Assembly (NCBI RefSeq): GCF_018343545.2
Contig: NZ_JAGYPE020000003.1
Location: forward strand, 74,910-138,909
Source: Neobacillus citreus
Lineage (GTDB): Bacteria; Bacillota; Bacilli; Bacillales; Cytobacillaceae
Length of the DNA: 64,000 nucleotides
Direction: 5' to 3'
Below the pieces are notes generated by a model. The model was not told the origin of the DNA, searched no databases, and was given only the letters and a program-made list of their open reading frames with translations. The translations under genes and the position numbers were made by a program. This document shows, one piece after another, positions 28,348 to 36,783 of this stretch; the first letter of the stretch is position 1; every line of letters begins with the position of its first letter.

Positions 28348-29643
28348 ATGCGATTGAAATCAGGTAACCAACCACCAAAAACCAGATGGTACCGTATAGG
28401 ATTGTTCTTGTTCCTAGTATATTTATTTGCTTTTATAGATCGGTCGAATATCGGAATGGCTGCACCAAGCATGACTAGTGAATTGGGTCTTACATCAAAA
28501 GAAATGGGCTTATTGTTGTCGGCGTTCTTTTGGGGTTATATTTTAACGCAAATGCCAGGAGGATGGATCGCCCAACGATTTAGTGCAAAGTGGGTTATTA
28601 TTACTGCTTCGACGTTATTTGGGATTTTCAGCTGCTTGACTGGATTCATGCAGTCAAATGAGAGTCTAGTAGCTGTTCGGTTTTTGTTGGGATTGGCAGA
28701 AGGTGCTATGTGGCCCTCATTCATGGTTTTGACAATTAAATGGTTTCCAGTAAATGAACGTGCACAAATCTCAGGATTATTCCTTTTAGCCATTCCTTTA
28801 TCCAGTGTTATTTTGTCTCCATTGGCAGGTTGGATGATTGATACATGGGATTGGAAAATGATGTTTTTCCTACAAGCCCTACCCCCAATACTCTTAGCGG
28901 TATTTGCAATCTTCCTATTAGCTGACGACCCCATGGAGGATAAAAGGCTATCTGAGAAAGAACGAGAGTTCATTCTTAACAATAGGGGTATTAAAATAAA
29001 TGATGGTCCTACTCAAAAACAACCCTTTATAAAATCGATATTGTCATCCCGTCTGTGGGTCCTCGGTTTAATTTACCTATTTTGGTTGACAGGATTATAC
29101 GCATATGGGTTGTGGCTGCCTACAGTGGTAAAGTCAATAAACGGCGGCACGCTAACAACCGTAGGAATGTTAAGTGCCATCCCACCACTACTGGGTGCTA
29201 TTGCGATGTTTTTGAATTCACGACTTTCTGATAGGAATATGACTCGTGGAAAATATGTAATTTGGCCACTTACACTAGGTGGAACAGCGCTTTTAGTGAG
29301 TCATTTTATCCATGATCCGGTTTTGAGTTACCTCTTGCTTTGCATAAGTGCGATTGGGATTTATACACCATTTGGGGCGTGGTGGGCTTGGTGTTTGGAT
29401 AATATCCCCCCAGAACACACGGGTTCGCATAATGGTTTCATAAATTTATTTGGCAATTTTGGTGGGGTCATTGGTCCACCAATTGTAGCCTTAGCTAGTG
29501 ACGGTTCAAATGTTGGTTCTGGGTTTTATATACTAGGTTTTGGAATGCTTCTTGCTGCCCTATTATCCGTATTATTAAGTTTTTCAACAAATAGAGATAG
29601 TAAAAGTTTGGAACAAAGTTATATGAAACCGCCTTCATTGTAG
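28348..29643 (+). CDS. MFS transporter, anion:cation symporter family
   Basis: This 431-aa protein has twelve predicted membrane helices and the ACS-family look: FAFIDRSNIGMAAPSM in helix 1, GGWIAQRF after helix 2 and RFLLGLAEGAMWPSFM in helix 4. Members import hexuronates, 4-hydroxyphenylacetate, phthalate, tartrate and other organic anions by proton symport. It starts 19 nt after the TPP enzyme and precedes the acyl-CoA ligase, so it likely imports the acid that the cluster degrades. A hairpin follows. Confidence 0.85.
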   Translation: MRLKSGNQPPKTRWYRIGLFLFLVYLFAFIDRSNIGMAAPSMTSELGLTSKEMGLLLSAFFWGYILTQMPGGWIAQRFSAKWVIITASTLFGIFSCLTGFMQSNESLVAVRFLLGLAEGAMWPSFMVLTIKWFPVNERAQISGLFLLAIPLSSVILSPLAGWMIDTWDWKMMFFLQALPPILLAVFAIFLLADDPMEDKRLSEKEREFILNNRGIKINDGPTQKQPFIKSILSSRLWVLGLIYLFWLTGLYAYGLWLPTVVKSINGGTLTTVGMLSAIPPLLGAIAMFLNSRLSDRNMTRGKYVIWPLTLGGTALLVSHFIHDPVLSYLLLCISAIGIYTPFGAWWAWCLDNIPPEHTGSHNGFINLFGNFGGVIGPPIVALASDGSNVGSGFYILGFGMLLAALLSVLLSFSTNRDSKSLEQSYMKPPSL

Positions 29644-29690
29644 TTAACCTCTTAGCGAATTTTTAATTCTAAATTATCAATAAATGGGTG

Positions 29691-29725
29691 GACCCGAAAA
29701 CCTTGAAGATATAAGTTTTCGGGTC
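29691..29725 (+). terminator. Hairpin between the MFS and ligase genes
   Basis: GACCCGAAAAC pairs perfectly with GTTTTCGGGTC, followed by TCTAATAG. The poor T tract suggests partial termination. Confidence 0.55.
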
Positions 29726-29758
29726 TCTAATAGAGTATAAATGTGAGGGGGGTTCATA

Positions 29759-31306
29759 ATGGAATTCACACTTGGAAAATTACTATCTATTACTGCTGCA
29801 AAATACTCTAACAAAACGGCAATAATTTTTGGTGAGACGAGATATACCTATGCTGAAGTAGAAGAAAGAGCTAATCGATTAGCTAATGCCTTGATGAATA
29901 TGGGACTGAAAAAAGGGGATCGTTGTGCAGTTTTGTTTTACAATCGTGCAGAATGGCTTGAGGTACACCATGGTTTGGCCAAGGCAGGTATTATTGTGGT
30001 TCCGGTAAATTTTCGTTTTACTGCCACGGAGGTTAAGTATGTAATTAATAACTCTAGAGCTAAGGCGATTATATACGAAGAATCCTTTTCTGAAATAGTC
30101 GAAGAGATTAAAGAAGATACACCTAGTCTTGCACATTATGTAGGTTTAGGTGAAGAGGGTAAAGACATTAATTATGATGAGTGGTTAAGATCCTCATCAT
30201 CAGATAATCCCGAGGTGGATGTTAGAGAAAACGATCCTCTTTTAATAGGATATACTTCCGGTACGACGGGATTTCCAAAGGGAGCAGTGATTACTCACCG
30301 AAAACTGGTAACAAATCATCTCGTGTTCTCCAAGGAATTTGGGGGAATTAATTGTACAGATAAAATGCTGTTAATAATGCCAATGTTCCATGGGAATTCC
30401 ACTTGGTTCCTACAAATGGTGGCTTTGAATGGTGGAACAAGTGTCGTCTTTCCTTCTACTGGCTTTAATCCAGAAGAGTTATTACGTATTATTGAAACAG
30501 AGAAAATTACTTTTACTTCGTTGGTTCCGACTATGCTTACTATGATATTGAATTTACCTGGAAAAATTAAAAATAAGTATGATGTGTCTTCTCTTCGGAT
30601 GCTTTTGAGTAGTTCAGCTCCAATTATGTCAAAAACTAAAGAAGAGACCCTTAAATTTTTTGAAGGGATAGATTTATATGAATTTTACGGTGCTACTGAA
30701 GCAGGTATCGTAACCTTATTGCGACCTGTGGATCAGTCGAGAAAAGCTCGTTCAGTCGGTCAAGTTGTAGTAGGTCAGGAAGTACGTCTTCTGGATGAAA
30801 GTGGAAATGAAGTTCCCGTAGGTGAGATTGGAGAGATTTATGTTAAAGGCATCTGCGTAGTATTAGATGAGTATTGGGAGAACCCTGAAGCGACGAGCGA
30901 AGCACACCGAGAAGATTGGTTATCAATAGGGGATATGGCCAGAATGGATAAGGAAGGTTATATTTACCTGGGAGACAGAAAAAAAGACCTTATCATCAGC
31001 GGAGGGGAAAATGTCTATCCTACAGAAGTGGAGAACGTAATTGCAAGTCATCCAAAAGTGTACGAAGTAGCAGTCATTGGGTTATTTGATGAACTATGGG
31101 GCGAAAAAGTGCATGCAGTGGTTGAGATGAAATCGGGAGAAGTAGTCGAAGAGCAAGAAATTATTGATTATTGTCGTGATAAATTGGCTGGCTATAAAAT
31201 ACCTAAGTCGGTAGACTTTGTCGAAAAGCTGCCAAAAAATCCGACAGGGAAAATTGTTCGCCGTACTATAAAAGAACAGTATTCCGAGAGGACCGTAAAC
31301 TGTTGA
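29759..31306 (+). CDS. AMP-dependent acyl-CoA synthetase/ligase
   Basis: This 515-aa adenylate-forming enzyme has the P-loop YTSGTTGFPKG near residue 163, the YGATEAG motif, the hinge region YLGDRKKDLIISGGENVYP and the C-terminal catalytic lysine in PKNPTGKIVRR. It activates a carboxylic acid as acyl-AMP and then acyl-CoA. GGGG precedes the ATG. Its place after an organic-anion importer suggests that it is the entry step of the pathway. The chain type (medium/long fatty, aryl or terpenoid acid) is open. A strong terminator follows. Confidence 0.9.
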   Translation: MEFTLGKLLSITAAKYSNKTAIIFGETRYTYAEVEERANRLANALMNMGLKKGDRCAVLFYNRAEWLEVHHGLAKAGIIVVPVNFRFTATEVKYVINNSRAKAIIYEESFSEIVEEIKEDTPSLAHYVGLGEEGKDINYDEWLRSSSSDNPEVDVRENDPLLIGYTSGTTGFPKGAVITHRKLVTNHLVFSKEFGGINCTDKMLLIMPMFHGNSTWFLQMVALNGGTSVVFPSTGFNPEELLRIIETEKITFTSLVPTMLTMILNLPGKIKNKYDVSSLRMLLSSSAPIMSKTKEETLKFFEGIDLYEFYGATEAGIVTLLRPVDQSRKARSVGQVVVGQEVRLLDESGNEVPVGEIGEIYVKGICVVLDEYWENPEATSEAHREDWLSIGDMARMDKEGYIYLGDRKKDLIISGGENVYPTEVENVIASHPKVYEVAVIGLFDELWGEKVHAVVEMKSGEVVEEQEIIDYCRDKLAGYKIPKSVDFVEKLPKNPTGKIVRRTIKEQYSERTVNC

Positions 31307-31397
31307 AACCTCCTAGATATTTACGTTGGTACATTAATGTTGTATAAGTTGAGGCTTTTTATCAAGAACATTACGGTACATTATTTTGCTAAGAAGA

Positions 31398-31423
31398 AGA
31401 GTGGCGGTCGCGCCACTCTTTTT
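31398..31423 (+). terminator. Rho-independent terminator after the ligase gene
   Basis: A 9-bp GC-rich stem AGAGTGGCG/CGCCACTCT has a 4-nt loop and TTTTT. Confidence 0.88.
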
Positions 31424-31440
31424 GAAGTTTTTCCAATTTA

Positions 31441-31506
31441 TTATTTTACGGGACCTCTAGTAATCACAGTAAGCTTAGAATTGATGGCAAAAATTTTTGC
31501 GTTAAC
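31441..31506 (-). pseudogene. Duplicated 3' end of the YdhR-like monooxygenase gene
   Basis: On the minus strand this reads VNAKIFAINSKLTVITRGPVK then stop, nearly identical to the last 21 residues of the intact gene at 33345-33650. Nothing of the rest of the gene is present; it is joined directly to an SDR fragment. Confidence 0.8.
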
Positions 31507-31954
31507 ATTTGTGGAATTCCCTTTAGAAAAATGGAATCTCTTATTTGGCGTCATTTTAACCGGGACATTCCTCATGACAAAACACGTCATTCCTACGATG
31601 AAAAAACAACACAAGGGACGAATCATTAACATTTCTTCCCCTCATGGCAGAATTCCTGACGCCTATAAATCTGACTATGTCGCTGCAAAATTTGCGGTAG
31701 TTGGATTCACCCAAACAGCAGCACTTGAAACGGCAAAGGGTGGCATCACGGTAAATGCGATTATGCCTGGACCAGTACGAACAGAATTAATTGAAAAACA
31801 AATACCTAAATTGGTAGCAGAGGATGAGGAAGCCCTAAACCATCATATCTTAGGAAAACAATGCATGAAACGCCTGCTAGAACCATCAGAAATTGGAGTA
31901 ACCGCTGTTTTTCTAGCCTTAGACGGTGCCGCCGCGGTAATTTTTTTCTGGTGA
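31507..31954 (+). pseudogene. Fragment of a short-chain dehydrogenase (3-hydroxybutyrate dehydrogenase-like)
   Basis: The fragment shows the middle and end of an SDR: FPLEKWNLLFGVILTGTFLM, IINISSPHG with the catalytic Ser, SDYVAAKFAV with Tyr and Lys, and VNAIMPGPVRTELI. The N-terminal Rossmann half with TGxxxGxG is missing; the C-terminus breaks off after FLALDGAAA and lacks the usual VDGG. The nearest relatives by eye are 3-hydroxybutyrate dehydrogenases. An open frame reaches left into the terminator of the ligase gene, which has no coding meaning. Confidence 0.75.
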
Positions 31955-32039
31955 GGGTAAGAAGGAAATTATTTCATTAGTAACGAAAATAATAGTTTAG
32001 CGTTTTTAAAGTTTAGATAGAGAGAAATGGAGTCAGATT

Positions 32040-32474
32040 ATGATTAGTTCAGAGAAAAAGAAAGTAGTAGAGCAGTGGTTTTTTGAATTTTTTACAAAAG
32101 GAGATTTAAGCGTTATAGATGAAGTAACCACAGAAGATTTTATTTATCATGGGTCTAGTGGTGATTCTACTCGTCAGAAGCTAAAGGACTTTATGGGGTG
32201 GTACCGCACCTGTTTTCAAGACGATCAATGGGAAATAAACGATTTTATTGAACAAGATAATAAGCTGGTTGTAAGGTATACAGGTCACAGCACATATAAA
32301 GGTGGCTGGTTTAATATTCCTTCTACCAATCAAAGGATTAAGGAAACAGGCATAATGATCTATTATTTTGAGGGAAAAAAGGTTAAAGAGCTTTGGTGCG
32401 AGTTATCAGATGCAAATGTGCTGTATCAATTAGATGCACTTCCAAAGGGAACTCATGAAACTTTCGAAAACTAG
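32040..32474 (+). CDS. SnoaL-like/NTF2-fold protein
   Basis: This 144-aa protein has the cone-shaped NTF2 fold of SnoaL-like ester cyclases: the N-terminal helices (KVVEQWFFEFFTKGDLSVID), then DFIYHGSSGDSTRQKLKDFM, and beta strands ending ELWCELSDANVLYQLDAL. The His and Asp typical of the pocket are present. GGAG lies 7 nt before ATG. Such proteins range from polyketide cyclases to limonene-epoxide-hydrolase relatives, so function is uncertain. It follows the gene debris at 31.4-31.9 kb. Confidence 0.7.
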   Translation: MISSEKKKVVEQWFFEFFTKGDLSVIDEVTTEDFIYHGSSGDSTRQKLKDFMGWYRTCFQDDQWEINDFIEQDNKLVVRYTGHSTYKGGWFNIPSTNQRIKETGIMIYYFEGKKVKELWCELSDANVLYQLDALPKGTHETFEN

Positions 32475-32565
32475 AAGCAAAATGGAACATAGCTCAGAAG
32501 CTAACGGAATGGCGAGATTTAAAAAAACAATTTGAATACTTATCCATTAAATGGAGGAGAAGCAT

Positions 32566-33258
32566 TTGAAAACAATCGGTTTAATAGGCGGAATGAGCTG
32601 GGAGTCTTCCATAGAATATTACCGAATCATCAATGAGGAAGTTAAGCGCCAATTGGGAGGATTACATTCGGCAAAGTGCATTTTATACAGTGTTGATTTT
32701 GATGAAATCGAACGTTACCAGGCTAGTGGAGAATGGGAATCCGCGGGGCTCGCATTGGCTGAAGTCGCTCTGTCCTTGGAAAAAGCCGGAGCAGATTTCA
32801 TTGTGATTTGCACCAATACCATGCACAAGGTCATCGATTCTATTAATGAAAAAATACATATACCGATCTTACATATAGCAGACGCAACAGTTAAACAAAT
32901 ACAGACTCTGAAGATTAATACGATTGGGTTACTTGGCACGAAATATACTATGGTAGAAGACTTCTACAAATCTAGAATTGAGGCAAATGGGATAAAGGTA
33001 GTGATCCCCGATAAAGATGAAATAGAGCGAATCAATAGTGTGATTTATGAGGAATTATGTGTAGGCACGATCAAGCAAAACTCGAAAGAATATTATAAAA
33101 AAGTGATCAAAAATTTAGTGGACAGGGGAGCCGAAGGGATTATATTAGGTTGTACAGAAATTGGTTTACTGGTGAAACCAGAGGATTCTGTAATTCCACT
33201 GTTCGATACAACAGTCATACATGCTATTGAAGCAGTAAATAAAGCGTTAGAATTATGA
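32566..33258 (+). CDS. Aspartate/glutamate racemase family protein (RacX/YgeA-like)
   Basis: About 230 aa, a PLP-independent amino-acid racemase. The two catalytic cysteines are visible in VICTNTMHK and LGCTEIGLL, and the N-terminus is IGLIGGMSWESS, typical of the YgeA/RacX group with broad specificity. TTG 32566 (MKTIGLIGG) is preferred to ATG 32551, since GGAGGAG lies between them. RacX-type enzymes make D-amino acids that affect the cell wall and biofilms. A copy of the dispersed palindrome begins just after the stop. Confidence 0.82.
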   Translation: MKTIGLIGGMSWESSIEYYRIINEEVKRQLGGLHSAKCILYSVDFDEIERYQASGEWESAGLALAEVALSLEKAGADFIVICTNTMHKVIDSINEKIHIPILHIADATVKQIQTLKINTIGLLGTKYTMVEDFYKSRIEANGIKVVIPDKDEIERINSVIYEELCVGTIKQNSKEYYKKVIKNLVDRGAEGIILGCTEIGLLVKPEDSVIPLFDTTVIHAIEAVNKALEL

Positions 33259-33264
33259 AAAATC

Positions 33265-33332
33265 CACAAGGACGGTTCATGTGCATCATTTCTTATAGTA
33301 AAAGTGATGCACGAGAACCGCCCCCGTGCATC
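33265..33332. repeat. Dispersed palindrome copy
   Basis: A ~68-nt hairpin: left arm with GGACGGTTCATGTGCATCA, right arm TGATGCACGAGAACCG then CCCCCGTGCATC. It lies between the racemase stop and the convergent YdhR-like stop. Confidence 0.75.
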
Positions 33333-33344
33333 TTATTTATTCAT

Positions 33345-33650
33345 TTATTTTACAGGACCATGAGTAATCTCAGTAAGCTTAGAATTGATGGCAAAGATTT
33401 TTGCGTTTACTTTAGATATACCAAATCCGGCTAACCGTTTAGAATGCATATCTAAATATTGTTCTGCTGTTTCTTTTGTTTCGAAAATATAAATCCCACC
33501 TGCTTCATTTGTTTCAGGGCTTTCTGTCCAGATTTTCCACACGAAGCCAGGTTCTTCCTTAATACTTTTCGCTAAATCAGTAAATGCCTCTGCCATTTCA
33601 TCCCCGAATGGACCATTCATGTTGAAATCCACTTGTAATACGTATGCCAT
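33345..33650 (-). CDS. YdhR-family monooxygenase-like protein
   Basis: This 101-aa small alpha/beta-barrel protein belongs to the YdhR family (putative monooxygenase). It begins MAYVLQVDFNMNGPFGDEM and contains the conserved GFVWKIWTESPE and AGGIYIFETKETAEQYL. E. coli YdhR has a related fold to antibiotic-biosynthesis monooxygenases, but its reaction is unknown. GGGGGA lies before ATG. It follows the DsbA-like gene after 12 nt in one operon. Its last 21 codons are duplicated at 31441. Confidence 0.82.
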   Translation of the reverse strand: MAYVLQVDFNMNGPFGDEMAEAFTDLAKSIKEEPGFVWKIWTESPETNEAGGIYIFETKETAEQYLDMHSKRLAGFGISKVNAKIFAINSKLTEITHGPVK

Positions 33651-33662
33651 CTTTAATCCCCC

Positions 33663-34598
33663 TTATTTTGTAGTAGTGGTAAAATACTGTTCTCCAAGAA
33701 TTTCCTTCACTTGATAGCTTTTTGGTGAAAGTTCTTTGCTAATAAAGCTGTTAATCTCCGATTTTTCAACATCATACATCACTTCAATTTCTTTTGAAAA
33801 CAGAAGTTTCTCTTTTTCAAGCAAGGTCGAAAGAGGTGATTGCTGTTTTGGCTGCAGTTCTTCCAGATTTAGAACTTGCTTTAACCCGGCAGCATAGTTT
33901 TCCAATGGACGAGCACCGACAATTTTAACGCCTTTATTTTCTTCATTGACGATGATAATGGTTGGGAACCCACGAACACCGAGGTTTCGTGCCAACATGA
34001 AATCTTCTTTTAATAATTGCTGTCCGTTTTGTTGTTCCGCTTCATTTACAATAACTTTTCCATCAAGTCCAAGCTTGTTGACAATCTCTATCAAAATGGA
34101 TTCATCTGAGATATTTTGATTAAAGGCGAAAAGGGCTTCTCTTGCACGTCGTAAATATTCAAAGGCCAATGCGTCGTCGTTATGATTTTTTTGAATCACT
34201 TTAAAGACGCGAGAAGGGGGATAGGATGACTGAACGGGATTGTCAATCATGAGCGACCCATCAATTGGCATGCGGGAAATTTCACCAACTTCTCTCCAGT
34301 GACCAGCCACGTCCGCAGGTTTAAAGATTCCATTTGCAGGATCGATAGGTCCATCATGCCATTTTTCCAGCAACCCGCCCATAACCGTATGGAAGTTAAA
34401 ATGCTGTCCATACTGCTCTACAAAACGGCGAAGAACTGGTTCGAGTGCCCAGCAATGGGAGCATATCGGGTCCGTCACATAATATACATTTACGGTTTTC
34501 TTTGGTTGATTGAAATCAATGATTTCCATATTTTCCTCTTCAACTACACCACATACACCGGTTTCTAAGTCACAAATCATGTTATTATTTTCTTTCAT
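33663..34598 (-). CDS. DsbA-family thioredoxin-fold protein (SpxH/YjbH-like)
   Basis: This 311-aa protein has the DsbA-type active site CSHC (C46-C49) in VTDPICSHCWALEPVL and the cis-Pro loop GVRGFPTIII. There is no signal peptide, so it should act in the cytoplasm, as YjbH/SpxH does. That protein delivers Spx to ClpXP, and a related FrnE group handles disulfides under oxidative stress. The N-terminus carries a CxxC-poor leader with C9 and C16. AAAGGAGG precedes ATG. It is divergent from the TetR gene, a likely regulator. Confidence 0.78.
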   Translation of the reverse strand: MKENNNMICDLETGVCGVVEEENMEIIDFNQPKKTVNVYYVTDPICSHCWALEPVLRRFVEQYGQHFNFHTVMGGLLEKWHDGPIDPANGIFKPADVAGHWREVGEISRMPIDGSLMIDNPVQSSYPPSRVFKVIQKNHNDDALAFEYLRRAREALFAFNQNISDESILIEIVNKLGLDGKVIVNEAEQQNGQQLLKEDFMLARNLGVRGFPTIIIVNEENKGVKIVGARPLENYAAGLKQVLNLEELQPKQQSPLSTLLEKEKLLFSKEIEVMYDVEKSEINSFISKELSPKSYQVKEILGEQYFTTTTK

Positions 34599-34774
34599 AT
34601 CAAACTACCTCCTTTGTATTTGTTAAAAAAGCTGCCTATTTAGAATTGATTTCATATTTGTTGTACAATTGGATTGTAGTACATAATGAAAAACACCAAT
34701 ACCAATAGATAATTGGATTTATCGTATATACAACATATTTGAAAAATTGTCGAAAAAGTAGGAGGTTTTTTTGA

Positions 34775-35344
34775 ATGGATCAGGAAAAAACGGACCCCAG
34801 AATTCTTCGGACACGTAAATTAATCATGGATTCGTTTATTGAACTTTCGGGAAAAAAGGAATTCAAGGATATTACCATTAAAGATATTACAACAGAGGCC
34901 ATGGTCAATCGTGCGACCTTTTATTATCATTTCGAGGATAAATATGACTTATTAGAAAAGGTCCTATCAGAAGTCCTATTGATCAATTTGAATTCCGATC
35001 AGGTTGATCAAAACGAACTAAATGAAGATACCATTGTTAGTATTTTCGTAGCCATTACAAATTTTCAAAATTCCTTATCCAATCGCTGCCATAGAGGCTA
35101 TGAAGACACCATCGCCCGCATTATCAGGGATCAACTAGAAGTTATTTTTTACAAAATGTTGTTAAAAAGGCATTCAATGGACGAAAATGATGCGCTAAAG
35201 AGGACAGCTGTCATGTTAAGTTGGGGAATCTACGGAGCGTCAGTAGAATGGAGAAGAAACAGAGAGGTACCACCGGAAGAATTTATCAAATCGCTTATTC
35301 CGTTTATTATGTATGGGATTGATTTTGAGACTATAAACCAATAG
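34775..35344 (+). CDS. TetR family transcriptional regulator
   Basis: This 189-aa TetR/AcrR regulator has the helix-turn-helix ITIKDITTEAMVNRATFYYHFEDKYDLL (about residues 32-60) followed by a helical ligand domain; the end part resembles TetR_C_7 (YcgE-like). AGGAGG precedes ATG. It is divergent from the DsbA-YdhR pair across 176 bp of very AT-rich DNA that must hold both promoters, so it probably represses those genes and itself. The inducer is unknown. Confidence 0.83.
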   Translation: MDQEKTDPRILRTRKLIMDSFIELSGKKEFKDITIKDITTEAMVNRATFYYHFEDKYDLLEKVLSEVLLINLNSDQVDQNELNEDTIVSIFVAITNFQNSLSNRCHRGYEDTIARIIRDQLEVIFYKMLLKRHSMDENDALKRTAVMLSWGIYGASVEWRRNREVPPEEFIKSLIPFIMYGIDFETINQ

Positions 35345-35396
35345 ATATTACCAAAAAGAGGCTAGTGATTTCATTATCGTCACATAAAGAATAAAA

Positions 35397-35430
35397 GCCA
35401 ACTATCCCAAAAATAGGGGGGTTGGCATTA
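35397..35430 (+). terminator. Terminator, first of two similar copies
   Basis: GCCAAC pairs with GTTGGC with CCC/GGG inside; CATTATTC follows. The flanks (AGAATAAAAGCC...TTATTCATAAGT) resemble those of the terminator at 40483. Confidence 0.55.
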
Positions 35431-35513
35431 TTCATAAGTCGGAAATTCTCAATCTATATTTGGAGTAACACAACTATAAAAAGCAGAGGGAAGTTTATGA
35501 AATATGGAATTTA

Positions 35514-36326
35514 TCATACTTTAAAGATAGGTTCTTTTCCTCCCAGTGCTTCTGTAATACTTCTTGCTGCTTTTTTAAGTTTGTCTCCACAAATAGAAAC
35601 ATAATCTTCGTCTACATTTGTAGCAAAACCGAGACAGGCAATAACCATGGCAATTTGGCCGCTATAATCAAAAATGGGGGCTGCAATACCGAATACCCCA
35701 GGTGTATGTTCTTCATAACTTACTGCAAATCCCTTACTACGAACCTCTTTTAAGCTCTCCTTATACGTTTCTAAGTCTGTAATTGTCTTATCGGTAAATT
35801 GTTTCAAATTTACTTTTTCAAGAATTTGTTCCATTCTATGTTCTTCCAAATAGGCCAAGTAACACTTACCGAAGGAGGCACTCGTTATTGGGAAATGCTG
35901 CCCTATTTTAACAGACACATGAACATGGTAATCTGGAACATCCAGTTCTTCCTTAGCGACGTACATTAAGCGATTATCTGAGATGGGTTCAAGTAAAACA
36001 CTTGTCATCCGCGTTTCCTCACACACCCATTTAAGGTGGGGCTGAGCCAGTTTGAGGTAATCAATAAATTCTGATGCGCGAGAACCTAAAATGATAAGAT
36101 AGGAGCCAAGACTATACTGTTTTGAGTCCGCATCATACGAAACGAATCGATTGTGATTTAGTAATTTTAGAATTCTATGGCAAGTACTTTTGTTGATTGA
36201 TAAATTTTTTGAGATTTGCGACAACGAGCGTTCTTTACTCTTATATCTACTTAAATATTCCAAAATCTTAATTGCGGCTTCAAGCGCAGGGACCTCCGAT
36301 TTTTCTCTTTCATTGGGTGTATCCAT
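35514..36326 (-). CDS. IclR family transcriptional regulator
   Basis: This 270-aa regulator has an N-terminal winged helix (LSQISKNLSINKSTCHRILKLL, about residues 37-58) and the C-terminal IclR effector domain (GQHFPITSASFGKCYLAYL, then GFAVSYEEHTPGVFGIAAPIFD). It is divergent from acyl-CoA dehydrogenase, MFS and thiolase genes with a 457-bp gap that contains a perfect 24-bp palindrome, so it very likely controls that operon in response to a pathway intermediate. The start ATG is preceded by AAAAAGGAG. Confidence 0.87.
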   Translation of the reverse strand: MDTPNEREKSEVPALEAAIKILEYLSRYKSKERSLSQISKNLSINKSTCHRILKLLNHNRFVSYDADSKQYSLGSYLIILGSRASEFIDYLKLAQPHLKWVCEETRMTSVLLEPISDNRLMYVAKEELDVPDYHVHVSVKIGQHFPITSASFGKCYLAYLEEHRMEQILEKVNLKQFTDKTITDLETYKESLKEVRSKGFAVSYEEHTPGVFGIAAPIFDYSGQIAMVIACLGFATNVDEDYVSICGDKLKKAARSITEALGGKEPIFKV

Positions 36327-36515
36327 AACGTAAACTCCTTTTTAATAATCTCCCGTAACTCAATTATACAGGGTTAAAGGAAAAAGCAAATATGCCTTAC
36401 AATTATTCCTTATGTATATTTTCAGAAAAAACAAAAAGATATAATGTGTCAAATTATAAATTGTAAACCCTTAATTGTCTAACGATTTATTTTATTAGAA
36501 AAATTAAAAATATTA

Positions 36516-36550
36516 TTGACGAATTAATTGAACGAATAGTATTATTGTTC
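36516..36550 (+). promoter_or_regulatory. Possible sigma-A promoter with IclR-like half sites
   Basis: TTGACG (36516-36521) and TATTAT (36540-36545) are 18 nt apart. GAAC (36530) and GTTC (36547) flank the -10 region as a half-palindrome with the same words as the palindrome at 36648. Confidence 0.45.
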
Positions 36551-36647
36551 CAATAGTGGTACGCAATTCCCTGTGTGAAATTATAATATGAATCTCTTAA
36601 AGTAGCTATTAGCCTACCCATTTAGGGAATAGAAATTTTTTTGGGAT

Positions 36648-36671
36648 ATTTGTTCCGTATACGGAACAAAT
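36648..36671. promoter_or_regulatory. Perfect 24-bp palindrome, probable IclR operator
   Basis: ATTTGTTCCGTA is followed immediately by its exact reverse complement. IclR-family operators often contain GGAAC/GTTCC words like these. It lies 113 nt upstream of the acyl-CoA dehydrogenase start. Confidence 0.7.
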
Positions 36672-36783
36672 GTATTATATGTGGAACTGATTCATCCAAT
36701 TAACTCTCCATCGGATGAAATAGTCGAAATCAACAGGGCAAAGGATTTTAAGGATATTTAATTAAGAAAGGAAAGTGAAAAAG

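Noticed and set aside
31337..31954. 205-codon plus-strand ORF taken as one gene
   Set aside because: It crosses the ligase terminator and the reverse-strand fragment of the YdhR-like gene before entering the SDR part, so the first half is not coding in this direction.
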